Below, piece by piece: positions 1 through 6,511 of a stretch of 6,520 nucleotides of DNA. A program made the translations under genes and the position numbers. Location of the stretch: NCBI GenBank assembly GCA_029934915.1, contig JAOZLI010000042.1, positions 2,542-9,061 of the forward strand. The letters are read 5' to 3'. Under the pieces are notes generated by a model. It saw nothing but the letters and a program-made list of their open reading frames with translations. It was not told the origin of the DNA and ran no database searches. Origin of the DNA: Desulfocapsa sp. Lineage in GTDB: Bacteria; Desulfobacterota; Desulfobulbia; Desulfobulbales; Desulfocapsaceae. Each line of letters starts with the position of its first letter. Position 1 is the first letter of the stretch.

Positions 1-189
1 CAGATCTGATTCCGATTGTGGGTCTACTGGTTGGTCAAGTGGTGGCTCAGAAGGCGTTGCATCGGGGATAATTATCTCCTTTACAATGGATTCCCCCCAA
101 ACTGGAAGCTCGCAGTCAGGATCAGCCTTGCCAACCAGACTATCTGGTTGGAAATCCTGATGCTCTTTATAGAAATTAGACAAGCTCAT
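1..189 (-). CDS. fliH: FliH, flagellar export ATPase regulator (N-terminal 63 residues, cut by window edge)
   Basis: The frame opens with ATG at 189-187 and stays open to base 1, giving 63 codons; the rest lies outside the window. The start is supported by a GGAGG five bases upstream, inside the end of fliG. The visible part begins MSLSNFYKEHQDF and becomes acidic and proline-rich (PSEPPLDQPVD near residues 47-56). It has no membrane segment or recognisable fold. FliH N-termini are poorly conserved, so the name rests on position: fliH normally follows fliG and precedes fliI. In known systems FliH is a cytoplasmic homodimer that binds and restrains the FliI ATPase and links it to the C ring and export gate. 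The N-terminal Trp-containing segment of Salmonella FliH contacts the export gate; Trp31 here is a possible but untested counterpart. A perfect inverted repeat lies early in the reading frame. The gene identity is likely but cannot be proved from this fragment. Confidence 0.75.
   Translation of the reverse strand, partial: MSLSNFYKEHQDFQPDSLVGKADPDCELPVWGESIVKEIIIPDATPSEPPLDQPVDPQSESDL
131..151 (-). repeat. Perfect 9-bp inverted repeat with 3-base loop inside fliH
   Basis: CCAACCAGA at 131-139 pairs with TCTGGTTGG at 143-151 across CTA. In the fliH message it would form a nine-base-pair hairpin about 40 bases after the start codon. A further CTGGTTGG at 27-34 could compete for one arm. No U-tract follows, so it is not an intrinsic terminator. 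It may simply reflect the local codons. Confidence 0.5.
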
Positions 190-1180
190 CACCGCCTCCG
201 GTGCCAAGGACAAGCTTTCCTTCTTCTTCGAGTTTCATCGCAATTTTAACAATGGACTGCTGCATGGCTTCAACTTCAGAGAGACGAACAGGACCCATGG
301 CGTCCAGATCATCACGAATCATATCTGCAGCACGGGCAGACATATTGGCGAAAACCTTCTCCTGCATTTCATCAGAGGCAGTTTTAAGAGCCATGGTCAG
401 GGTATCATTATTTACCTCACGCAGAATCATCTGCAGTGAACGACCGTCAAGGGCATTAAGGTTTTCAAAGGTGAACATACGCTTACGAATCTCTTCAACC
501 ATATCCGGATCATTTTCTTCTATATCATCAAGAATATCGGCATCTATACTGTCTTGCATATTATTCAAGATATCAACAACTTTGTCAATACCACCCACCT
601 GATGCTGTTCTCTGCTTCCCACGATACCAATCTCCCGATGCAGTGCATCTTCTATTTTTAAAATAACGTCCGGGGAAACACGCTCAATTTTGGCAATTCT
701 GTATACTACATCAGCACGCATTTCCTCAGGCAGGTGCGAGAGGATGTCACTCGCATGGGCCACATGTTGAGTCGACAGCACCAATGACACGGTTTGGGGA
801 TGTTCAGATGCGAGAAGTCCTGCAACCATAGCAGGTTGCATATGAGATATTGTTTCAAGAGGGCGAATTTCTGTTCCTGATACAAATCGATTGAGCAAAT
901 CGTCGGCACGTTCTTTGCCATCAAGTGAAGTAATGGCTTTTTTAGCAAAATCACTGCCTGTAAGAAAAAGGCCGGCATATTGTCTTTGAGATTCTTCCAG
1001 ATTTGCCAAAACTGTCTCTTTTACATCTTCGGGTATATGATCTATGGTGGCGATGGTTCGGGTGACCAGCCCAACTTCCACATCACTTAATTCTTCAAAA
1101 ATTTTTGCTGAGGCTTCTTCACCAAGACAAATGAGAAGAACCGCAGCCTTATCCAATCCTGTAAGAGATTCAAAACTCAT
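176..1180 (-). CDS. fliG: FliG, flagellar rotor/switch protein
   Basis: This 334-residue protein is close to the usual FliG length (331 in E. coli). FliG sits on the cytoplasmic face of the MS ring, joins FliF to FliM, and receives torque from the stator. The N-terminal domain (about 1-100) carries the typical DKAAVLLICLGEE stretch at 10-22. The middle domain has the conserved EHPQ at 126-129, part of the FliM-binding surface. The C-terminal domain starts near MFTFENL (235-241). The charged residues defined in E. coli as K264, R281, D288, D289 and R297 align at a constant offset with K266, R283, D290, D291 and R299 here, so the torque surface looks intact. The start is three bases after the fliF stop, with AAGGA six bases before the ATG overlapping the end of fliF, which suggests coupled translation. 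The 3' end overlaps fliH by 14 bases. No damage is visible. Confidence 0.98.
   Translation of the reverse strand: MSFESLTGLDKAAVLLICLGEEASAKIFEELSDVEVGLVTRTIATIDHIPEDVKETVLANLEESQRQYAGLFLTGSDFAKKAITSLDGKERADDLLNRFVSGTEIRPLETISHMQPAMVAGLLASEHPQTVSLVLSTQHVAHASDILSHLPEEMRADVVYRIAKIERVSPDVILKIEDALHREIGIVGSREQHQVGGIDKVVDILNNMQDSIDADILDDIEENDPDMVEEIRKRMFTFENLNALDGRSLQMILREVNNDTLTMALKTASDEMQEKVFANMSARAADMIRDDLDAMGPVRLSEVEAMQQSIVKIAMKLEEEGKLVLGTGGGDELV
195..199 (-). promoter_or_regulatory. Ribosome binding site of fliH inside fliG
   Basis: On the minus strand GGAGG is followed by the five bases CGGTG and then the ATG of fliH. The site lies in the codons for the glycine run near the FliG C-terminus, and the fliH start lies 14 bases before the end of the fliG stop codon. 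It fixes the fliH start and suggests translation of the two genes is coupled. Confidence 0.75.
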
Positions 1181-1183
1181 ATA

Positions 1184-2848
1184 CTATCCTTCGTTTATCC
1201 AGTTTTTAATTATATATGCAGTGGGTACATGGTTTCTCATTACTTCGTTACGTAATGTAATCACGGTATCAGGTATAATTTCTTCAAGCTCTTTTTCCCT
1301 GGCTTCTTCAGCGGCAAGTTCTTTAGCTTCTTTTATCTCACGAGCAGCTGTTTCAAGTTCTCCCACAGTTTTATTATGTTCGGTAACCTCAGACTTCATA
1401 GTTTTGATTATTGGGCGAATCAAAAATAAATAACAGAGCAGGGTGGCAAATGATAATAATCCGATTTTTACAAGAGGAAGATATTCATAGAGCAGGTTTT
1501 TGGGCATTGCTTCAGCCAGCAACGCATCATCCTCTGTCTCCATAAATGCCATGGATGTTACATTGATAATATCTCCTCTTTCTTTGTTGAGACCTAGAGC
1601 ACTGGCAACCATTTTTTCTACATTTTTCAATTCATCTTCTTCTCTTGTCTGGGTGGTGACAGAACTTTCTTCATCTTTAGGGGGAATTACCTTATCAGCA
1701 AGAAGGACAGATACGGACAGGGACTTGATGGCTCCCACCGGATTGATAGTTTTTGATATCGTTTTGCTGATTTCATAATTGATTGTGCTGGATGTTTTTT
1801 TAGAAGAGGAAGCAGTCGCTCCCCCAAGAGTTGCATCGGGTCCCTGGAGATTTGATTGAACGCCGGGTATACCTTGCGCTCCTGTTCCTTCACCATTGCT
1901 TTCTTCCTGGATCTGCTGGCTCCTGACAACAGGCTCTTCAGCATCGAAGAGCTCTTCTGTTTTTTCAACTTTGGCAAAATCAAGATTAGCGGTTACCCGA
2001 ACCATGGCCTGACCATAGCCCATGGTTTTATCAAGTAAATCCTGAGCACGTTTTTCAAGACGCTTTTCTATCTCCTGTTGAAAAACCAGCATGTCAACAG
2101 AAATGGACTGGGCATTCTCTTCGGGCATGGTACCCTCAAGGATTTTGCCTTTGCTGTCTATCACAGAGATTTCCTCGGAGGATAATCCTTCTACAGAACC
2201 TGAAACAAGATGTATAATACCTTGAACCTGTTCTTTCTCGAGCGTTTTGCCTTTTCCAAGGGTGACAATGATAGAGGCTGTAGCACTTTTCTGCTGATTC
2301 TTAAAAAGTCGTTTTTCAGGAAGGACAAGATGAACTCTTGTTGCGTCCACGGGTTCAAGGGAGGTGATTGTTCGTGCAAGTTCACCCTGTAGTGCTCTTG
2401 AATAATTTACTTTTTGAACAAAGTCGGTAAGGGCAAAGGATTGCTTATCAAAGATCTCAAAGCCAACCCCCCCACCTGCCGGTAAACCACTGGAAGCCAG
2501 GTTCAACCGGGTTTCGTACAGCTGTTCTGCAGGTATCCAAATATCTTTACCATTATTTTTTAATTTATAGTCAAGACGTTCACCTTTAAGCCAGGTTACA
2601 ACGGCTCCTGCATCCTTAGGGCTTAGATTTGCGTAAAGCAGTTGGAAATTCGCAGTTCTTGCCTGGACGATAATGACCGCAAATATAGCAATGGATATAA
2701 GGCAAACAGCAACGAGTGCAATTTTTTTAGAAAGCGGCCATTCTTTAAGAATGGTGGCGAGATCCTTTTTGGCAGGAATTGCAATCTCATTTGCCTGGTT
2801 GCCTTCTGTCTCAGTGGTCTCTGGTGGTGCAATATTTTCATCTGCCAT
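1184..2848 (-). CDS. fliF: FliF, flagellar MS-ring protein
   Basis: This 554-residue protein has full FliF length and architecture. FliF oligomerises in the inner membrane as the MS ring, the base for rod, switch and export gate. Residues 1-42 are a cytoplasmic tail and about 43-62 are the first membrane helix. The YscJ/FliF ring-building part follows, with the family-typical segment at 142-161 (FVQKVNYSRALQGELART within it) and RVHLVLPE at 171-178. The FliF C-terminal ring region covers about 250-440 and includes a low-complexity Gly/Ser/Gln-rich insert at about 315-355. The second membrane helix is about 459-478. A charged, probably coiled-coil tail (485-522) leads to the FliG-binding end near 525-554 (NHVPTAYIIKNWINEG at 539-554). 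AGGA eight bases before the ATG supports the start. The gene lies 38 bases after fliE and 3 before fliG, matching the direct FliF-FliG contact. A run of seven A at 1795-1801 leaves the frame intact. Confidence 0.98.
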   Translation of the reverse strand: MADENIAPPETTETEGNQANEIAIPAKKDLATILKEWPLSKKIALVAVCLISIAIFAVIIVQARTANFQLLYANLSPKDAGAVVTWLKGERLDYKLKNNGKDIWIPAEQLYETRLNLASSGLPAGGGVGFEIFDKQSFALTDFVQKVNYSRALQGELARTITSLEPVDATRVHLVLPEKRLFKNQQKSATASIIVTLGKGKTLEKEQVQGIIHLVSGSVEGLSSEEISVIDSKGKILEGTMPEENAQSISVDMLVFQQEIEKRLEKRAQDLLDKTMGYGQAMVRVTANLDFAKVEKTEELFDAEEPVVRSQQIQEESNGEGTGAQGIPGVQSNLQGPDATLGGATASSSKKTSSTINYEISKTISKTINPVGAIKSLSVSVLLADKVIPPKDEESSVTTQTREEDELKNVEKMVASALGLNKERGDIINVTSMAFMETEDDALLAEAMPKNLLYEYLPLVKIGLLSFATLLCYLFLIRPIIKTMKSEVTEHNKTVGELETAAREIKEAKELAAEEAREKELEEIIPDTVITLRNEVMRNHVPTAYIIKNWINEG

Positions 2849-2886
2849 GAAAAATTTCCTTTTTCACATGGATTTAAAAGATGCGA

Positions 2887-3186
2887 TTATACCGACATCC
2901 TCATTACTGCTTCGTATGCCTGTAATGCTTTATTTCGAAACTGTACCATCATCTTCAGCGAGATATCGGCTTTTTCGACACTTATCATTACTTCATGCAA
3001 GTTTCTGGCCTGTCCGCTGGCGAGTCCTTCAATTGCTTTTTCGCTTTGCGCTTCTGCAGTAACGGTTTGGGCAATGGTATTTTTAATCATTTCTCCAAAA
3101 TTGGATCTGGCCTCTTCAACTGGGTTGCTTGAAACCTGTTGGAGTGGCAGGGGCATTGAAGCAGATGATATATTAATTGAGTTCAT
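2887..3186 (-). CDS. fliE: FliE, flagellar MS-ring/rod junction protein
   Basis: This 99-residue protein is near the family's usual length of about 100-110. FliE lies in the periplasm between the MS ring and proximal rod, is exported by the flagellar type III system without a cleaved signal peptide, and is needed before other rod proteins are secreted. The N-terminal third is variable. From residue 40 the pattern is typical: a helix with ASGQARNLHEVMISVEKAD (56-74), then KMMVQFRNKALQAYEAVMRM (78-97). No hydrophobic leader is present, as expected. The start follows the flgC stop by five bases and has only a weak, distant purine stretch (GGGAA, nine bases upstream), so translation may depend on coupling to flgC. 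The next in-frame ATG, at residue 11, has no better site. The 38-base gap to fliF is the largest in the operon but shows no terminator or promoter that can be supported. Confidence 0.96.
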   Translation of the reverse strand: MNSINISSASMPLPLQQVSSNPVEEARSNFGEMIKNTIAQTVTAEAQSEKAIEGLASGQARNLHEVMISVEKADISLKMMVQFRNKALQAYEAVMRMSV

Positions 3187-3191
3187 TTGTA

Positions 3192-3611
3192 TTATTTCCC
3201 GATTTCTAGTGCTTTTAGGGCCATTCGTTTGGCTGATTTTATCACTGTAGTGTTTGCTTCGTATGATCGTGTGGCAGACATCATGTCTGTCATTTCTTTT
3301 AATACGCTGATATTTGGCATTGCCACATAGCCATCCTCTCCAGCATCAGGGTGAGAAGGGTCATATTTTTGTCTTGGCTCTTCCTGATCATCGAGAATTT
3401 CAGACACGACAACACCTTTAATGGATGAATCCAGTTGTTCTTTAAAGGGAATTGCTTGCGTTCTAAAGTAAACGGATTTCTTTTTATAAGGGCCACCCTC
3501 GGGAGTGGATGTAGTTTCCACATTTGCCATATTGGAACTTATGGTGTTGAGCCGAATACGTTGTGCTTTTAAAGCTGACGCACTTACGTCAAATGTTGTG
3601 AAAATATCCAT
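3192..3611 (-). CDS. flgC: FlgC, flagellar proximal rod protein
   Basis: This 139-residue protein matches the family length of about 135-150. FlgC forms part of the proximal rod crossing the periplasm. The N-terminal flagellar rod motif is clear: SALKAQRIRLNTISSNMANV at 12-31, then TTSTPEGGPYKKK (33-45). YDPSHPDAGEDGYVAMPNI at 83-101 is the FlgC signature before the C-terminal helix (EMTDMMSATRSYEANTTVIK at 106-125). Paired N- and C-terminal helices form the rod coiled coil in this family. There is no cleavable signal peptide; export is through the flagellar type III route. GGGAG eight bases before the ATG is a good ribosome site and lies in the 14-base gap after flgB. All diagnostic segments are present. 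Confidence 0.98.
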   Translation of the reverse strand: MDIFTTFDVSASALKAQRIRLNTISSNMANVETTSTPEGGPYKKKSVYFRTQAIPFKEQLDSSIKGVVVSEILDDQEEPRQKYDPSHPDAGEDGYVAMPNISVLKEMTDMMSATRSYEANTTVIKSAKRMALKALEIGK

Positions 3612-3625
3612 ATGTTTATCTCCCG

Positions 3626-4039
3626 TTATTTACCTTCAGAAATTGCATATTTAAGCATTGTGAGTTTTTTCTTAAGTAACTGTGTTGTGGCTTCATAGAG
3701 TAGTTGATTCTCAGAAAGAGCCATCATTTCCATATCTAAGCTCACACTATTTTCGTCGCCTATGCCAGTTTCATCTTCAAATTCAACTACTTTGCCATGG
3801 ACATCATTCAGATTCGCTGCTGTTAGCGAAATATGCTTTGCATGAGTGGTTTGCAATGTCCCAGGTGCTCCGGTAAGTGCAGACTGCAGCTCCTGCTCAA
3901 ATTGAAACTCTCGCCTGTTGTAAGTCGGTGTGTCACTATTTGCAATATTAGATGCAATAACAGTCTGATTTGCTGATCGTAAATCAAGCACCTTCTGTAA
4001 AAGTTGCATTGTCTGATTAAAAGGTTCCAGTCTTTTCAT
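3626..4039 (-). CDS. flgB: FlgB, flagellar proximal rod protein
   Basis: This 137-residue protein matches the family length of about 130-140. FlgB is a proximal rod subunit that assembles on FliE and partners FlgC, encoded next. The N-terminal helix contains RSANQTVIASNIANSDTPTY (21-40), the rod motif that more often ends TPGY, so the Thr before Tyr is a small deviation. The C-terminal helix is typical: NSVSLDMEMMALSENQLLYE at 97-116, followed by a stretch ending KYAISEGK. Residues 52-96 are the variable loop. There is no cleavable signal peptide, as expected for a type III substrate. AGGGA lies five bases upstream of the ATG, overlapping the stop region of the preceding repeat-protein gene, with only eight bases between the two genes. 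That tight spacing places the repeat protein in the same transcript. Confidence 0.98.
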   Translation of the reverse strand: MKRLEPFNQTMQLLQKVLDLRSANQTVIASNIANSDTPTYNRREFQFEQELQSALTGAPGTLQTTHAKHISLTAANLNDVHGKVVEFEDETGIGDENSVSLDMEMMALSENQLLYEATTQLLKKKLTMLKYAISEGK

Positions 4040-4047
4040 AGCATTCC

Positions 4048-6456
4048 CTACTGAATCATTTGTCTGTATTGAATGGCTTTCTGTGCCATTTTAACCCACA
4101 ATGGGTTATCTCCTGTTTCGGCAAGTTCTCTATAGATTGTTAATGCTGTTTCTTCATCATCTTGTGATATCAACCACTCGGCACGTCGATATAATGACTG
4201 ATCATGATGGATGGATTTGTCGGAAATTTGTGTAAAAAAGGTATCAGCTTTCTCAAATTGTTTGGTTTGGTAATAACTTTCACCAAGCATAAAGTTAACT
4301 CTATCCTTCATTTCCTCTCGTATGGTGATTGGACGGTCAAGAATTTTAGTGACCTCAGTGAAATAATTTTCATGGAAATAGAGGGTTGCTGCCAATAATG
4401 AGAACGATTCGGTATCCGGGATACTCTCTGGAAGTATTGTAATCGCCTCTGTATATTTGCTCTGGGAAAGGAGGCTTTTGATGCGAATTTGCAGGATATC
4501 TGTTGCGAAAAGTCCTTGAGGATAACGGAAGCTGTACTGATCCGCATAATCTTCAACGATATTATAGGAGCCATGGTCAAAGGCTGCGCTGATCACAGGA
4601 AGGTAGTACTGTTCTTTTTCGTCTTCCGATGAAAGTGCGATAAGGTAGAGGTACAGTTTAGACGCTTCGTTATAAATGCCAAGTGAATTATATGAAGCTG
4701 CAAGTTCTGCCAAGAGACCAATGTCGACCCAGTTTTTCACAAACAATTTTCTGTTCTGTTTGGCAAGTACTAAGGCTTTCATATACATCTTTTTGTCTAC
4801 ATACTCCTGAATTACCAATGGAAATAACTCAATAAGCAAGGCTTGAGCTTCCCTGTGCAGTTCGCCGCCCCTGAAATCACGTAAAAATTTCATGATATGG
4901 GTGACGCTTGAAATGTTATCATTTCTAAGTCTGTAAATAAGTGCCACTTTAAAGCTTGCTTCTTCGCGGATTGTCCTTGTCATACCTCTTTCTGCAAATG
5001 CCTTGTAGTGAAGCAGTGCTTTCACCTTCCAATTTTCAAGATACAGATAACTGAGGTCTGTTTTTTTCATGGCACCTCTAAAACCAGCATTTGTACCAGG
5101 GTAGGTGTTTTCTATTCTTGAAAAAAAATCGATCATTCTTACCGGGTTTTTGTAGTGTAACTCTGCCATATATTTTCTGAAATTGATTAATCCAAGTTTC
5201 TCTTTTTCATGAACACGTGTGGCTAGTCGATTGTAGCAGGTACTCGCTTCCTCAAACTGTTTTTGCTGGTACAGTGTGTTGCAGTAGCCATTGAGAGAGT
5301 AAATTTTATCCTGTAATATTTCATGTTGTTCGAGGAGTTGGTAGCCAATATAGGCTTTAATGATATCTCCAGAACCAGACAAGTAGTCAGCTTGTCGTAA
5401 CTCTTTAACCAGGGCCATCTCACCAGGGAAACCAATATCATCGCGATCCAATAATTCTTTCATGCGCTGGTATTGTTCTGTGGCCAGGGCTGTTTCAATT
5501 TGAGAAATAAGAAAAAAGGGTGTCAAGGGATTGACTGGAGTCATCACTGTATTGAGATTTCTAAATTCAAAATCTGCAACAAATGGATCTTCAAATCGTG
5601 CGCGGAGGTGAATGAGAAGGTATTTAGCAAGAAACCCAATCTCTTCTTCTTTATACTCTTCAGCTAAAAGATAAAATTGCTTATAGGCGTCAGCGAAATT
5701 ATCATTCCTTGACAGGGTTTCCCCGTAGGTGAGGGCCAGTTTCTTTTTTTTCTCAGGATCACTCTCGTTTTCCATCAATTCAATCAAGAGTGGGAGGATA
5801 TTATGCCAGAGTGCCTGCTTGGCATAATTGTAAATTTCATCAGTAAGGAGTTCTTTGTTTTCTTCCCTCTCTGGCAATAGAAACTGAATTGCGGGATAAG
5901 GGAGCATTGTATACTGCACTGGAAGAGAAATTTGCCATTTTGACTCGTACAATTTGAAAAAACTCTTCCAGTCGGCGGCGTAGGGGGACGCTATTAGCGG
6001 ATTAGAATAATCTTTTGTTGTTCGCTCAACAAGTGTCAGTCCGGAAAGCTTGGAAGCAAAGCTTGGTAGTGCAGAAGAATATGGATTTCCAAGAAGAAAA
6101 CGTATGGTGAGTTTGTTTTCCTTTTCATTTGGTACGAGATCAATTTTTTGAGGTGGGTATCTGAAAAATAGCGAGAGAATAGTTTTGTTGTTTTTATATA
6201 AAGGCAAAATTTTGACTATTTTGTCGTCTTCTTTGAAAAATTGAAAATCTGTCTTAAGAACAGTCTCTTCCAATATTATATCGACTCGTTTATTTCTATG
6301 TGTTGATCGAAACACCGGGAGGGTCGTAAAGCTGCAATATAATTCCACCACGTCCTTTGAGGATACCCTGTTTATCCTTGTTAACACCGACTCTGCAATT
6401 GCAGTAACAGGTATAAACAGCATGATAATAATGAGGATGTAAAATTGTTTTTTCAT
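4048..6456 (-). CDS. Exported AMIN-like/TPR-like repeat protein heading the flagellar operon; possible PflA-like motor scaffold
   Basis: The family was not recognised with certainty. From the chosen ATG (6456) the protein has 802 residues. It begins MKKQFYILIIIMLFIPVTA, a classical Sec signal peptide with likely cleavage after AIA (19-21). No later membrane segment is evident. Residues about 23-125 are predicted beta-rich, with a pattern resembling AMIN domains (VVELY near 36-40, KRVDIILEE near 56-64). From about 205 to the end the protein is helical, with TPR-like helix pairs near 250-268, 387-411, 580-608, 720-744 and 754-778 (for example ESYYQTKQFEKADTFF). Only one Cys pair in the mature part lies close together (C392 and C407). 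An alternative ATG at 6489 adds 11 residues, and the frame is open to the window edge. The 6456 start is preferred because it gives a compact signal peptide and lies 28 bases after the start predicted from the sigma-54-like promoter. Eight bases separate it from flgB. A periplasmic motor or assembly role is inferred. Confidence 0.85.
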   Translation of the reverse strand: MKKQFYILIIIMLFIPVTAIAESVLTRINRVSSKDVVELYCSFTTLPVFRSTHRNKRVDIILEETVLKTDFQFFKEDDKIVKILPLYKNNKTILSLFFRYPPQKIDLVPNEKENKLTIRFLLGNPYSSALPSFASKLSGLTLVERTTKDYSNPLIASPYAADWKSFFKLYESKWQISLPVQYTMLPYPAIQFLLPEREENKELLTDEIYNYAKQALWHNILPLLIELMENESDPEKKKKLALTYGETLSRNDNFADAYKQFYLLAEEYKEEEIGFLAKYLLIHLRARFEDPFVADFEFRNLNTVMTPVNPLTPFFLISQIETALATEQYQRMKELLDRDDIGFPGEMALVKELRQADYLSGSGDIIKAYIGYQLLEQHEILQDKIYSLNGYCNTLYQQKQFEEASTCYNRLATRVHEKEKLGLINFRKYMAELHYKNPVRMIDFFSRIENTYPGTNAGFRGAMKKTDLSYLYLENWKVKALLHYKAFAERGMTRTIREEASFKVALIYRLRNDNISSVTHIMKFLRDFRGGELHREAQALLIELFPLVIQEYVDKKMYMKALVLAKQNRKLFVKNWVDIGLLAELAASYNSLGIYNEASKLYLYLIALSSEDEKEQYYLPVISAAFDHGSYNIVEDYADQYSFRYPQGLFATDILQIRIKSLLSQSKYTEAITILPESIPDTESFSLLAATLYFHENYFTEVTKILDRPITIREEMKDRVNFMLGESYYQTKQFEKADTFFTQISDKSIHHDQSLYRRAEWLISQDDEETALTIYRELAETGDNPLWVKMAQKAIQYRQMIQ

Positions 6457-6484
6457 TTTTTTATAATTTTTGTTGGAAACTGTA
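6457..6484 (-). promoter_or_regulatory. A-rich 5' leader without a Shine-Dalgarno site
   Basis: This is the predicted 28-base untranslated leader between the sigma-54 start near 6484 and the ATG at 6456. It is mostly A and T, ends in six A before the ATG, and has no GGAG-like sequence, unlike flgB, flgC, fliF, fliG and fliH. Initiation may rely on an unstructured A-rich leader. The limits depend on the promoter call. Confidence 0.45.
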
Positions 6485-6494
6485 CACATTTCAA

Positions 6495-6511
6495 TGCAAT
6501 AAGTAGTCCAG
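6495..6511 (-). promoter_or_regulatory. Sigma-54 (RpoN)-type -24/-12 promoter of the flagellar operon
   Basis: The minus strand reads CTGGACTACTTATTGCA. It has the TGG and TTGCA blocks of the sigma-54 consensus (TGGCACG-N4-TTGCW) at exact spacing: GG at 6509-6508 and GC at 6497-6496, with 10 bases between. The inner CACG of the -24 block is not matched. Transcription would begin near 6484. No other TGG-N8-TTGC was found on the minus strand when scanned by eye. Sigma-54 control of basal-body genes is established in several motile Proteobacteria and would require an enhancer-binding activator whose sites would lie beyond the right edge. Confidence 0.6.

Larger units (their letters stand above)
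1..6484 (-). other. Flagellar basal-body operon (repeat protein-flgB-flgC-fliE-fliF-fliG-fliH...)
   Basis: Seven same-strand genes follow one another with gaps of 8, 14, 5, 38 and 3 bases and one 14-base overlap, with no terminator-like hairpin plus T-tract between them. They encode, outside to inside, a periplasmic protein, proximal rod, rod adaptor, membrane ring, rotor and export regulator. The order from flgB onward is a well-known one. The transcript probably starts near 6484 and continues past the left edge, where fliI and fliJ would be expected. Confidence 0.8.

Noticed and set aside
201..602. A 133-codon plus-strand open frame opposite fliG
   Set aside because: The Ser/Arg/Ile-rich translation is typical of the antisense of a conserved gene, and fliG on the other strand is unambiguous.
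1230..1263. Short inverted repeat CATTAC...GTAATG near the 3' end of fliF
   Set aside because: The stem is only six base pairs, lies inside the conserved FliG-binding codons, and has no T-tract, so it does not support a terminator or operator.
1795..1801. Run of seven A in fliF as a programmed frameshift site
   Set aside because: The full-length FliF frame is intact on both sides, no alternative frame gives a sensible product, and the run falls in the variable linker.
2849..2886. Possible internal promoter or terminator in the 38-base fliE-fliF gap
   Set aside because: Only the fliF ribosome site is visible; no stem plus T-tract and no convincing -35/-10 or -24/-12 pair was found.
2642..3250. 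A 202-codon open frame on the plus strand opposite fliE and the 5' part of fliF
   Set aside because: It lies antisense across two firmly identified genes, its translation is Cys- and Phe-rich with no recognisable domain, and it has no convincing ribosome site. It is a shadow frame.
6457..6489. Upstream ATG at 6489 as the true start of the repeat protein
   Set aside because: It has no ribosome site, adds 11 residues before an otherwise complete signal peptide, and lies upstream of the transcription start predicted from the sigma-54-like element. It is kept as an alternative only.
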